64,000 nt of DNA from Clostridia bacterium (GTDB lineage Bacteria > Bacillota > Clostridia > Christensenellales > UBA1242), in the NCBI GenBank assembly GCA_017452445.1, contig JAFTMH010000003.1, positions 62,001 to 126,000 of the forward strand, written 5' to 3'. Shown here piece by piece: positions 48,430-54,952 of the stretch (the stretch's first letter is position 1; each line of letters opens with the position of its first letter). The notes beneath the pieces were generated by a model that saw only the letters and a program-made list of their open reading frames with translations, was not told where the DNA came from and made no database searches. The translations under genes and the position numbers were made by a program.

Positions 48430-50211
48430 GTGAAGAAAAAATTTTTATCATTGGTATTGATGTTGATGGTTTGCGTTTCAATTTTTGCTGGTTGTTCGCT
48501 TACAGAAAGAAACGACAAGGCATATTATGAAGCGGTGGTCGCAACAATCTGCTACAAAGATGGCACAAAAGAAGACATTCAAAAGAGAGAACTTATCACT
48601 GCTTACAACAGTTATGGTTACAACTATGTTGAAAACAGTGGCATGACATTGGAAGAAGCTTTTTATGAAACATTGGATTCAATCGTAGACAGAAGACTTA
48701 CAACAAAAGCAGTTGAAGATTATTACGAACAACACCCAGAAGAAGGCAAATTTCTTACAGACGGTGAAACAACATATCTTTGGGATCAAACATACACAGC
48801 TGTTTATGGAAACTTCAAAACATATTTCGAAGAAATCACAGGCATTAAAGTTGGTGATGCAGAAGATGCAAACGAAGAAGCAGACAAGTCAATTTTTGTA
48901 GATTACTCTGCAAAAGTTGAAGTTGACGAAGATTTGCAAATTGTTAAGAAAAACGCAGCAAAAAATGTTAGAAGTTCTTACGAAGCAAGAAAATACAACG
49001 AAAGTGCTTATGATTATGAGCTTATGGTTGGTGGGGAATATATCTTCAAACAACTTATGTACAACAAATTGATTTCATTGACAACTATGTCAGATGCAGA
49101 AAGCGCAAAGGCATGGAAGTCAGCTTACAACAACTATGTTTCAGACATTAAAGAAAGTTACAAATATCTCAACATGAAAAATGGAAAAGATGCTTTCTAT
49201 TTTGAAATGGACAGAGTTTATGACATTTTGAAAAGCAACTATATGGTTGAAAAATACAATGCTATTTTTGATCAAAATCAAAACCCAGATGTTGTTGTTT
49301 CAAATGTAACAGTAGATCAAATTTTGAAACACTACGAAGCAAAGATTCAAGAAGATTATGTAAAATTCAATTTGAAAAACGATGCTGTAAGTTTTGAAAC
49401 AGGTATCCTTACAGACACAGCAAATATTGATTATATTTTGGATACAAACAATGCAGTTCAATATTTCAACTATGCATACATCAAACTTGACATGACAGAA
49501 TGGCAAAAACAAGCTCTTGCAGAATTGAATGAAGCGTATGAAACTCCAGAAAATTATGCAACAAAGAAAAAAGCAATCCTTAGCACAAACAACTTTGAAG
49601 CAAAAATTAGAAATGCAGAAACAGGAAAAGTTGAAGGTTCAATTTCTGCAACTCAAATGTTGGAAAGAATTGAAGCTGCTGTTGATGGTGCAGGCGAAAA
49701 TGTAGATGAAATCGCAAAAGCATTTAGACCTTTCCTTTATTTGTATAACGATGATGACACACTTAAAGGTGCAGAATACAACGCAGTTGCTGGTGTAGAC
49801 CCAACAACAAACAAAGTTGTTGCATCAGAAAAAATTGATGGTGACAACCTCAAAGATGCTCTTTATGCTTTGTATAAAAATGGCGAAGCAAAAATTGGAG
49901 ATTTGTCAGAATTGGTTGTGACAGAAGACGCATGCTACTTGTTCTTCTATGCAGGCAAGGTTGAAAACTTGTTTGGTGGCATCAACGAAAACTTTACTTT
50001 CAAAGCAAGCGAAAGAAAAGCTGTTGTTGATTTGCTTAGATCAACAAAACTCAACATTTTCTCATCAAAAACACTTTTTGACAAACTTTATGAAGAATGT
50101 ATTACAGACAATTTTGCTGTATTCCAAAACCTTGATGCAAATGCAATGAGAGTTAAGTTTACAGACGAAATCAAATATATCAAAAGCAATGTAAAGGATC
50201 TTTATAAATAA
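48430..50211 (+). CDS. PrsA/SurA-like chaperone lipoprotein
   Basis: A 593-residue lipoprotein. The GTG start (GGAG 8 nt upstream) gives a signal peptide MKKKFLSLVLMLMVCVSIF followed by the lipobox AGC. The N-terminal region resembles the SurA/PrsA chaperone domain (RELITAYNSYGYNYVENSGM, then SIVDRRLTTKAVEDYY). Central and C-terminal segments (VTVDQILKHYEAKI and onward) have the long helical arms of that family. A parvulin isomerase core is not evident, so it may be chaperone-only. Such genes commonly follow mfd in Clostridia. An in-frame TTG/ATG upstream would start inside the leader and is not preferred. Confidence 0.78.
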   Translation: MKKKFLSLVLMLMVCVSIFAGCSLTERNDKAYYEAVVATICYKDGTKEDIQKRELITAYNSYGYNYVENSGMTLEEAFYETLDSIVDRRLTTKAVEDYYEQHPEEGKFLTDGETTYLWDQTYTAVYGNFKTYFEEITGIKVGDAEDANEEADKSIFVDYSAKVEVDEDLQIVKKNAAKNVRSSYEARKYNESAYDYELMVGGEYIFKQLMYNKLISLTTMSDAESAKAWKSAYNNYVSDIKESYKYLNMKNGKDAFYFEMDRVYDILKSNYMVEKYNAIFDQNQNPDVVVSNVTVDQILKHYEAKIQEDYVKFNLKNDAVSFETGILTDTANIDYILDTNNAVQYFNYAYIKLDMTEWQKQALAELNEAYETPENYATKKKAILSTNNFEAKIRNAETGKVEGSISATQMLERIEAAVDGAGENVDEIAKAFRPFLYLYNDDDTLKGAEYNAVAGVDPTTNKVVASEKIDGDNLKDALYALYKNGEAKIGDLSELVVTEDACYLFFYAGKVENLFGGINENFTFKASERKAVVDLLRSTKLNIFSSKTLFDKLYEECITDNFAVFQNLDANAMRVKFTDEIKYIKSNVKDLYK

Positions 50212-50225
50212 TAAACATAAATATA

Positions 50226-50265
50226 AACAACTCTTGTTTGGATTGACAAGGGTTGTTTCTTTTTG
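50226..50265 (+). terminator. Terminator after the PrsA-like gene
   Basis: AACAACTCTTGT (50226-50237) pairs through 12 bp (one G-U) with ACAAGGGTTGTT (50246-50257) around an 8-nt loop, followed by TCTTTTT. TTGACA at 50243-50248 lies in the loop and second arm and may serve as the -35 of the next gene. Confidence 0.85.
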
Positions 50266-50269
50266 TTAT

Positions 50270-50275
50270 TATAAA
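50270..50275 (+). promoter_or_regulatory. -10 box of the LPG-synthase-like gene, predicted leaderless start
   Basis: TATAAA ends 6 nt before ATG 50282. The TTGACA in the terminator would be 21 nt away, longer than ideal; an alternative TTATTA gives a 17-nt spacer. Confidence 0.45.
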
Positions 50276-50281
50276 AATGGT

Positions 50282-51640
50282 ATGGACGAAAAAGAAAACT
50301 TGCAAGAAATTGATGCCCAAATTGAAATGGCAGACGGCAAAAAGCAGTCTTTTTTTTCTCGTCTTAAATGGAAACGCAGAAGAAAAAAAGCAGAAAAAAT
50401 AGAAAAATTGCAAAAAGAACAACTTTCCGAAGAAGAAACGAAGATTATTGAAGAAAAGTTGAATGAAGCAAAAAGAGAAGTTTCAAAGTCGCAAGAAGTT
50501 ACAAAAAAGAAAAAGATAAGAAAATCAATCTTTTTTGTGTTTAACATTTTGTTGGTTGCCGGAATTTTGGTTTGGAATATTTTGGCGATGGACGATGATG
50601 GTCTTGTTGCAACGGCATTGCTTGACATAAATTTTAAATATTTTTTGACCGTGATTGGTTTGCTTGTCGCAATTGTTGCAATAGAAACTGCGTCAACACA
50701 CCGTATGATTTACAGAAAAACATTTAGGTCAAGATGGGCGCTTGCTTACAAATCTACGGCAATTTGCAGGCATTATGATTCTGTAACCCCACTTTCAAGT
50801 GGTGGCCAATCGTTTATGGCAACATATTTGCGCAACAGAGATGTTCCAACAGCGACAGCAATCTCAATCCCTTTTTCGCAATTGTTATTTAGAAATATGA
50901 CTTGGTTGTTTACAACAACGGTTTGTATGGTTATCGCCTTTGCAAAAGGCATGACAACTTTGGTTTCAACTTTCAGTATTATTGGATTTATTATTGCGCT
51001 TTTGTTTGTTGGCTTGATTTTGACATTTTCCTATTCAAAAAAAGCGGCTGGAAAAGCAGTTTCAATGATCGTTGCAATGCTTGCAAAGTTGAAACTTGTT
51101 AAAGATTTTAAACGCACTTATGTAAAAATTATGCGCTTGATGGGCGATTATCAACTTGCTATGAACGAATATAGAAAAGCAAAGTTTGATTTGTTGTTGC
51201 AGTTTGTGTTGCACATTGCAAAAATTGTTGCGTTGTATTCAATACCTTATTTCATTCATTTGACTTTGCCTGCAGTAAAAACCGGCACATATGGTGACTT
51301 TTTTGTTTATACTGCAATGATTGATTTGGCATCAAGTTTCATTCCGTTGCCTGGTGGTACCGGTTTGAACGAAATTACCTTTGCCGCAATCTTTGGACCT
51401 TTCTTGGGTGGAAGTACATTTTGGGGATTGTTGCTTTGGAGAAGTTGCTCTTACTATTTCTATTTGGTGCAAGGCATCAGTGTCATCAGTTACGACACTT
51501 TGTATGGAAACAGAAAATACAACTGGGTCAGAAGAAGAATTGAATTGCAAAAAGAAAGTCAAGAGTTTAGAAGGGTTCAAATCGAAAACTTTAGAAAAGA
51601 AAGAAATAAACGCAGAATTGCACAAAAGAAAGCAAAATAA
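50282..51640 (+). CDS. LPG-synthase-type transmembrane protein (UPF0104/YbhN family)
   Basis: A 452-residue integral membrane protein. About 95 N-terminal cytosolic residues are highly charged and coiled-coil-like (KKAEKIEKLQKEQLSEEETK). The flippase/LPG_synthase_TM domain of about eight helices follows. Diagnostic segments are VTPLSSGGQSFMATYLRNRD and SFIPLPGGTGLNEITFAAIF, then LLLWRSCSYYFYLVQGISVI. The family includes the membrane half of MprF, which makes and flips lysyl-phosphatidylglycerol, but no synthase domain is present here. ATG 50282 follows a -10 at leaderless spacing; an ATG 5 nt upstream is out of frame. Confidence 0.82.
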   Translation: MDEKENLQEIDAQIEMADGKKQSFFSRLKWKRRRKKAEKIEKLQKEQLSEEETKIIEEKLNEAKREVSKSQEVTKKKKIRKSIFFVFNILLVAGILVWNILAMDDDGLVATALLDINFKYFLTVIGLLVAIVAIETASTHRMIYRKTFRSRWALAYKSTAICRHYDSVTPLSSGGQSFMATYLRNRDVPTATAISIPFSQLLFRNMTWLFTTTVCMVIAFAKGMTTLVSTFSIIGFIIALLFVGLILTFSYSKKAAGKAVSMIVAMLAKLKLVKDFKRTYVKIMRLMGDYQLAMNEYRKAKFDLLLQFVLHIAKIVALYSIPYFIHLTLPAVKTGTYGDFFVYTAMIDLASSFIPLPGGTGLNEITFAAIFGPFLGGSTFWGLLLWRSCSYYFYLVQGISVISYDTLYGNRKYNWVRRRIELQKESQEFRRVQIENFRKERNKRRIAQKKAK

Positions 51641-51676
51641 CGGTATATTTGCAGTTTTTAAGCAAAAGCTAACCAT

Positions 51677-52204
51677 ATGAATAAACATAACGCAGGTTGG
51701 ATTTTTGCTACAATTGCTTTGGGTGTGTGCTTGATAGTATCCATAGTCCTTGGGCTGAATGGATACTTTTTTTCTGTCGCATTTTCAAATCAAAAAACGG
51801 ATTTAGTGGTTGGTGAGGGTGTTGTGCTTGGCATAAAAGAAAATCAAGCACAGGTTGTTTCTTTTACTTTTGATGGAAATTTTTTGCCTGGAGAAGCAAT
51901 CCCTCAGGTGGTGCAAATTTGTGCATCAAATGCAAACAAGGATGTTGTTTTGCGAGTGAGAGGGCAGATTTTTGGAATAGAGGAAAGCTTGGATTTTGTT
52001 GTGAGCGAAGAGTTTGAAGAGCGAGATGGTTTTTATTATTCCAAAAACATTTTAAACAGTGGTGGCAAGGTGGCTTTTTGCAGTCATTTGGTCGTCCCAG
52101 AAGATGCCAAGTTTGTTTGTGGCGAGAAATATGTGCTTACAATTGTTGTTGAGGCACTCGACAGTGATTTGGATTGGCAAAATATTTGGAAAATTGCTGA
52201 ATAG
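51677..52204 (+). CDS. Membrane-anchored or secreted beta-rich protein, unknown
   Basis: A 175-residue protein with an N-terminal hydrophobic segment (WIFATIALGVCLIVSIVLGL) and an extracellular region with alternating strands (VVSFTFDGNFLPGEAIPQVV, then DVVLRVRGQI). The arrangement recalls TasA/camelysin-like or other Ig-fold exported proteins, but no motif proves it. It lacks a clear ribosome site and promoter and begins 36 nt after the previous stop, so it may be read from the upstream transcript. Confidence 0.65.
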   Translation: MNKHNAGWIFATIALGVCLIVSIVLGLNGYFFSVAFSNQKTDLVVGEGVVLGIKENQAQVVSFTFDGNFLPGEAIPQVVQICASNANKDVVLRVRGQIFGIEESLDFVVSEEFEERDGFYYSKNILNSGGKVAFCSHLVVPEDAKFVCGEKYVLTIVVEALDSDLDWQNIWKIAE

Positions 52205-52269
52205 AGGGGCAAATTGTTGGACTTTTTTGTTTGTATAAGATAAAATAGGTTTAGACAAAAGGAGTTTTT

Positions 52270-52788
52270 ATGGAAGCAAACAAGCCATTTATGCCACCTC
52301 CACCACAAGGAGCGCCTAGACCACCAGTGCCACCAAGACCACCAGTTGGGCCACAAGGTGCTAGTGTTGAAGAGAATGTGACAATAAATAGTACTCCAAA
52401 ACCACCGGTGCCACCAGCACCAGCGGCAAGACCTGTTATGCCACAAACTCCACCACCTCCACCTATGCCAGAGAAAAAGGTTGAGGTTGAAGAAAAGGCT
52501 GTTCCGGTGCCACCAGCAAGACCTGTGCCACCACCAAAGGTAGAGCCAGAAAAAGAACAACTTGTTGCCGAAGTGGACATCTTTAAAGAAGAAAAAAAGA
52601 AGAAGGAAAAACCTGAAAAGGTGCCAAAACCACCAAAGCCACAAAAGGAAGCCAAGCCGGAAAAAGTTAAAGAGAAAAAAGAAAGAAATCCTGACAGGCC
52701 TTCAAGTGGAAAAACTGTTTTGTATTGGGGTGGATTTTTTGCATCTTTGGCAGCGATTGCTTTTTGTATTTTTATGTTGATCAAATAA
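52270..52788 (+). CDS. Proline-rich tail-anchored protein
   Basis: A 172-residue protein in three parts. The first is a Pro/Ala/Val-rich segment (PPVPPRPPVGPQGAS and several PPPP or PVPPA repeats). A long Lys/Glu/Pro spacer follows (EEKKKKEKPEKVPKPPKP). The last is a single C-terminal helix (VLYWGGFFASLAAIAFCIFM) ending in LIK. The arrangement suggests a cytosolic polyproline domain held at the membrane by its tail. AAGGAG precedes the ATG. No family is recognised. Polyproline runs would need EF-P for translation. A terminator follows at once. Confidence 0.75.
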   Translation: MEANKPFMPPPPQGAPRPPVPPRPPVGPQGASVEENVTINSTPKPPVPPAPAARPVMPQTPPPPPMPEKKVEVEEKAVPVPPARPVPPPKVEPEKEQLVAEVDIFKEEKKKKEKPEKVPKPPKPQKEAKPEKVKEKKERNPDRPSSGKTVLYWGGFFASLAAIAFCIFMLIK

Positions 52789-52818
52789 AGATTGCGTTTT
52801 GCAATCTTTTTTTTTTGT
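52788..52818 (+). terminator. Terminator after the Pro-rich gene
   Basis: AAAGATTGC and GCAATCTTT pair around GTTTT, followed by more than ten T. Confidence 0.9.
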
Positions 52819-52851
52819 TTAATATTTGTTTTTATTGCCAACAATTTTTAT

Positions 52852-53325
52852 GTGAAAAAGTTGTTGGTTTTTCTTTTATTGCTTGCCTGTTTTGGTTATC
52901 TAGCCAATTGCGATCAATTTGTTGAGGTTTCTATTTTTGGCAAAATTTCGGCAAAAAGAGCTTGTTTTTTAATGCAAAACGCGCCAAACGATCAACCTTT
53001 TGAAGAAGTGGAAGTTGTTTTGAGTGGAAATCAAGTTTTTTGTTTTTGCGAATTTTCTTTTGCCGAAGAGTTTTATAAGGTGTATAAAGACGAAATTGAT
53101 GGGATTCAGTTGTATTTTGAGAGTGTGAAGCCAAACGAGTTTTTTGAAAAGTTTGATTGTCAAAACATTTCTTCAAAAAGCGTGTTGGGAGGGTGCTTGT
53201 ATGAGGCGTATACTCCATATTTTTTGAAAAGTGTAAATGACGGCGGAAAAAAGGTAAATATCCAGCTTTTTTGCAAAGATGGCGAAATGGTGGTTGGAAT
53301 GCCACTGATTTTTACTGGATTTTGA
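52852..53325 (+). CDS. YwmB-like secreted protein
   Basis: A 157-residue protein with a GTG start and a signal sequence (MKKLLVFLLLLACFGYLAN). The C-terminal KKVNIQLFCKDGEMVVGMPL resembles the YwmB (DUF1779) end, where a strand leads to a (G/T)xPLI motif. It is shorter than typical YwmB (about 240). In Bacillus and Clostridia ywmB lies close to spoIID, spoIIQ and spoIIID, and here spoIIQ- and spoIIID-like genes follow, which supports the assignment. There is no ribosome site; the frame begins within TTTATGTGAAAAAG, and AACAAT 6 nt upstream is a weak -10 candidate. Confidence 0.6.
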   Translation: MKKLLVFLLLLACFGYLANCDQFVEVSIFGKISAKRACFLMQNAPNDQPFEEVEVVLSGNQVFCFCEFSFAEEFYKVYKDEIDGIQLYFESVKPNEFFEKFDCQNISSKSVLGGCLYEAYTPYFLKSVNDGGKKVNIQLFCKDGEMVVGMPLIFTGF

Positions 53326-53400
53326 GAAATAAAAATGCAAAATTTATAAAAAATGTTTAGTTTTTGAAAAAGTGGCAATTATTTGGGCATGGAGGGAAGT

Positions 53401-53967
53401 ATGGAAATCAAAAAAGATAGCAAAATAAAAAATGTTTTCAAAAGATATGGAAAAATTATGATTGTTGCAGCCGTTGCTTTTGTTGTTGCTTTTGTTGCAG
53501 CAGTGGGCGTTGGCGTAAAAGATGAAGGAGAAGAAGTTTCTACGGACAGTGTTGTTTTTGCTTTGCCGATGCAAAATGCTGTTGTTGTCAAGGATTATGC
53601 TGACAACTATCTTCAATTTAACGAAAGTTTGAATAGGTGGGAAATTCATTTGGCAGTTGATATGATTGCTGAAAATCCTTCAGTGTTTTCTATTTATGAT
53701 GGGGTTGTTTTGTCGATTGATGAAAATTCGCTTGATGGTTGTGTTGTGAAAATTCAACACGAAGATGGTTTTGTGAGTGAATATTCTTCAATGTCGCAAG
53801 AGTTGATGGTCAAGCAAGGTGACAATGTCAAAAAAGGACAGTTGATTGGTAAATCTTCTGATTCGGCAGCAAACGAAATGGTTGATGGGGCGCATTTGCA
53901 TTTTGCAATGTATAAAGATGGTGTTGAGATTGACCCAAACATTTATTTAGATTTGCAAAACAAGTAA
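53401..53967 (+). CDS. spoIIQ: SpoIIQ-like M23 (LytM) peptidase
   Basis: Forespore membrane protein that in spore formers pairs with SpoIIIAH to bridge the two membranes during engulfment. The 188 residues have a Lys-rich N-terminus, one transmembrane helix (about residues 18-37) and a LytM domain. Zinc ligands look intact: H83 and D87 in HLAVD, and H165 and H167 in HLHF. That resembles clostridial SpoIIQ rather than the Bacillus protein, which lacks a key His. GGAGGG precedes ATG 53401. It is assigned from fold plus ywmB/spoIIID synteny; a generic M23 hydrolase is possible. Confidence 0.8.
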   Translation: MEIKKDSKIKNVFKRYGKIMIVAAVAFVVAFVAAVGVGVKDEGEEVSTDSVVFALPMQNAVVVKDYADNYLQFNESLNRWEIHLAVDMIAENPSVFSIYDGVVLSIDENSLDGCVVKIQHEDGFVSEYSSMSQELMVKQGDNVKKGQLIGKSSDSAANEMVDGAHLHFAMYKDGVEIDPNIYLDLQNK

Positions 53968-53997
53968 AATATGATTAAAAATTTTTAACTGTTTCGC

Positions 53998-54027
53998 TTG
54001 CACGCATGGTAAAAATTGTGATATAAT
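53998..54027 (+). promoter_or_regulatory. acpP promoter
   Basis: TTGCAC (53998-54003), 18 nt, TATAAT (54022-54027), 20 nt before the start with GGAGG between. Confidence 0.65.
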
Positions 54028-54047
54028 ACTTATGTATGGAGGTTATC

Positions 54048-54278
54048 ATGATTTTTGAAAAAGTTAAAAGTATCGTTGCAGAACAACTTGGAATTGCTGA
54101 AGATACAATCAAAATGGAATCTAATATTATAGAAGATTTGGGTGCAGATTCTTTGGATATTGTTGAAATGCTTATGACATTGGAAGAAGAATATGGTGTT
54201 TCAATTCCAGATGAAAAAATTGGACAAGTTAAAACAATTGCTGAAATTGTTGAAATGCTTGAAGAATGCCAAAAGTAA
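54048..54278 (+). CDS. acpP: Acyl carrier protein
   Basis: Carrier of growing acyl chains in fatty acid synthesis. The 76 residues start [16 protein letters not shown] and carry the phosphopantetheine site [10 protein letters not shown] with Ser35. The acidic helices typical of ACP follow. GGAGG at 54038-54042 sets ATG 54048; an ATG 12 nt earlier is less well placed. It has its own promoter and terminator and no other fatty-acid gene nearby. Its place between spoIIQ and spoIIID is unusual. Confidence 0.93.
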   Translation: MIFEKVKSIVAEQLGIAEDTIKMESNIIEDLGADSLDIVEMLMTLEEEYGVSIPDEKIGQVKTIAEIVEMLEECQK

Positions 54279-54291
54279 TTTGAAAGAAGGT

Positions 54292-54321
54292 AAAACGGAC
54301 TTGTTCCGTTTTATTTTTTTT
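54292..54321 (+). terminator. Terminator after acpP
   Basis: AAAACGGA and TCCGTTTT pair around CTTGT, followed by a T run. Confidence 0.85.
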
Positions 54322-54389
54322 GTCAAAATTTCGACATAATTCTGCATAAGTTGACAACTTCTCTCATAAGTATTTTTGTGGAGGGAAGT

Positions 54390-54644
54390 ATGAAGACTTA
54401 TATTAAAGATAGGACATTGCAAGTTGCAAGACATATAGCAGAAACAGAAGATACAATCAGGCAAACTGCGCAGATTTACAATCTAAGCAAAAGCACAGTT
54501 CACAATGATTTGGCAAAGAGATTGAAAAAGGTTGATTTGCAGATGTATAACAAGGTGCAAAAGATATTGGAGAAAAACTTTTCGCAAAAGCATATAAGGG
54601 GTGGAGAATCAACAAAAAATAAATACAAAAATATGGAAAAATAA
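54390..54644 (+). CDS. spoIIID: Sporulation transcription factor SpoIIID
   Basis: Mother-cell DNA-binding regulator acting between SigE and SigK. The 84 residues match SpoIIID: MKTYIKDRTLQVARHIAETE, the helix-turn-helix TIRQTAQIYNLSKSTVHNDL, and the basic C-terminal helix KHIRGGESTKNKYK that contacts the DNA. GGAGGG precedes ATG 54390; an upstream in-frame start has no ribosome site. It is the strongest evidence that this genome belongs to the endospore-forming lineage. The palindrome AAGTTGACAACTT (54348-54360) in its upstream region may be regulatory. Confidence 0.95.
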   Translation: MKTYIKDRTLQVARHIAETEDTIRQTAQIYNLSKSTVHNDLAKRLKKVDLQMYNKVQKILEKNFSQKHIRGGESTKNKYKNMEK

Positions 54645-54952
54645 ATAATAAAAAATTAAATTAAAAATATTAAAAAATTGCAAAAAATCGGCAAAAAATG
54701 CAGTTTTTTAATATTTTTTTATTATTTTTTAATATTTTTGCACAAAAAAATTGTTCGCTTTGCTGTGTGGTTGAATAAATTGTTTGACAAATTTTGCAAA
54801 AATTGTTTTTTAATTATTATTTTTTTAGTTTTAAAAAAGTTGTCGTCTTTTTATTATTTTTTGCGACATAATTTGACTTTAAGGTGGTATTTATTTATAA
54901 TATTAATATATAAATTTCTGCCAAATTGCAGATATTATTTTTGGAGGGCACA
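54645..54952 (+). promoter_or_regulatory. AT-rich gap with the promoter of the giant lipoprotein gene
   Basis: The first 100 nt are A/T runs that include GCAAAAAATCGGCA (54679-54692), also found in the AT-rich gap near 17.3 kb. The promoter is TTGACT (54873-54878), 17 nt, TATAAT (54896-54901). A 45-nt leader follows with a small TCTGC/GCAGA hairpin and GGAGGG just before the ATG. No gene is visible here. Confidence 0.65.

Noticed and set aside
52251-52844. Gly/Ser-rich 197-codon minus-strand frame opposite the Pro-rich gene
   Set aside because: Gly/Ser runs are the complement of Pro codons; the plus-strand gene has a ribosome site and terminator.
53355-53383. Definite SigF promoter for spoIIQ
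   Set aside because: The match is loose and the spacer is 14 nt; kept only as a low-interest remark.
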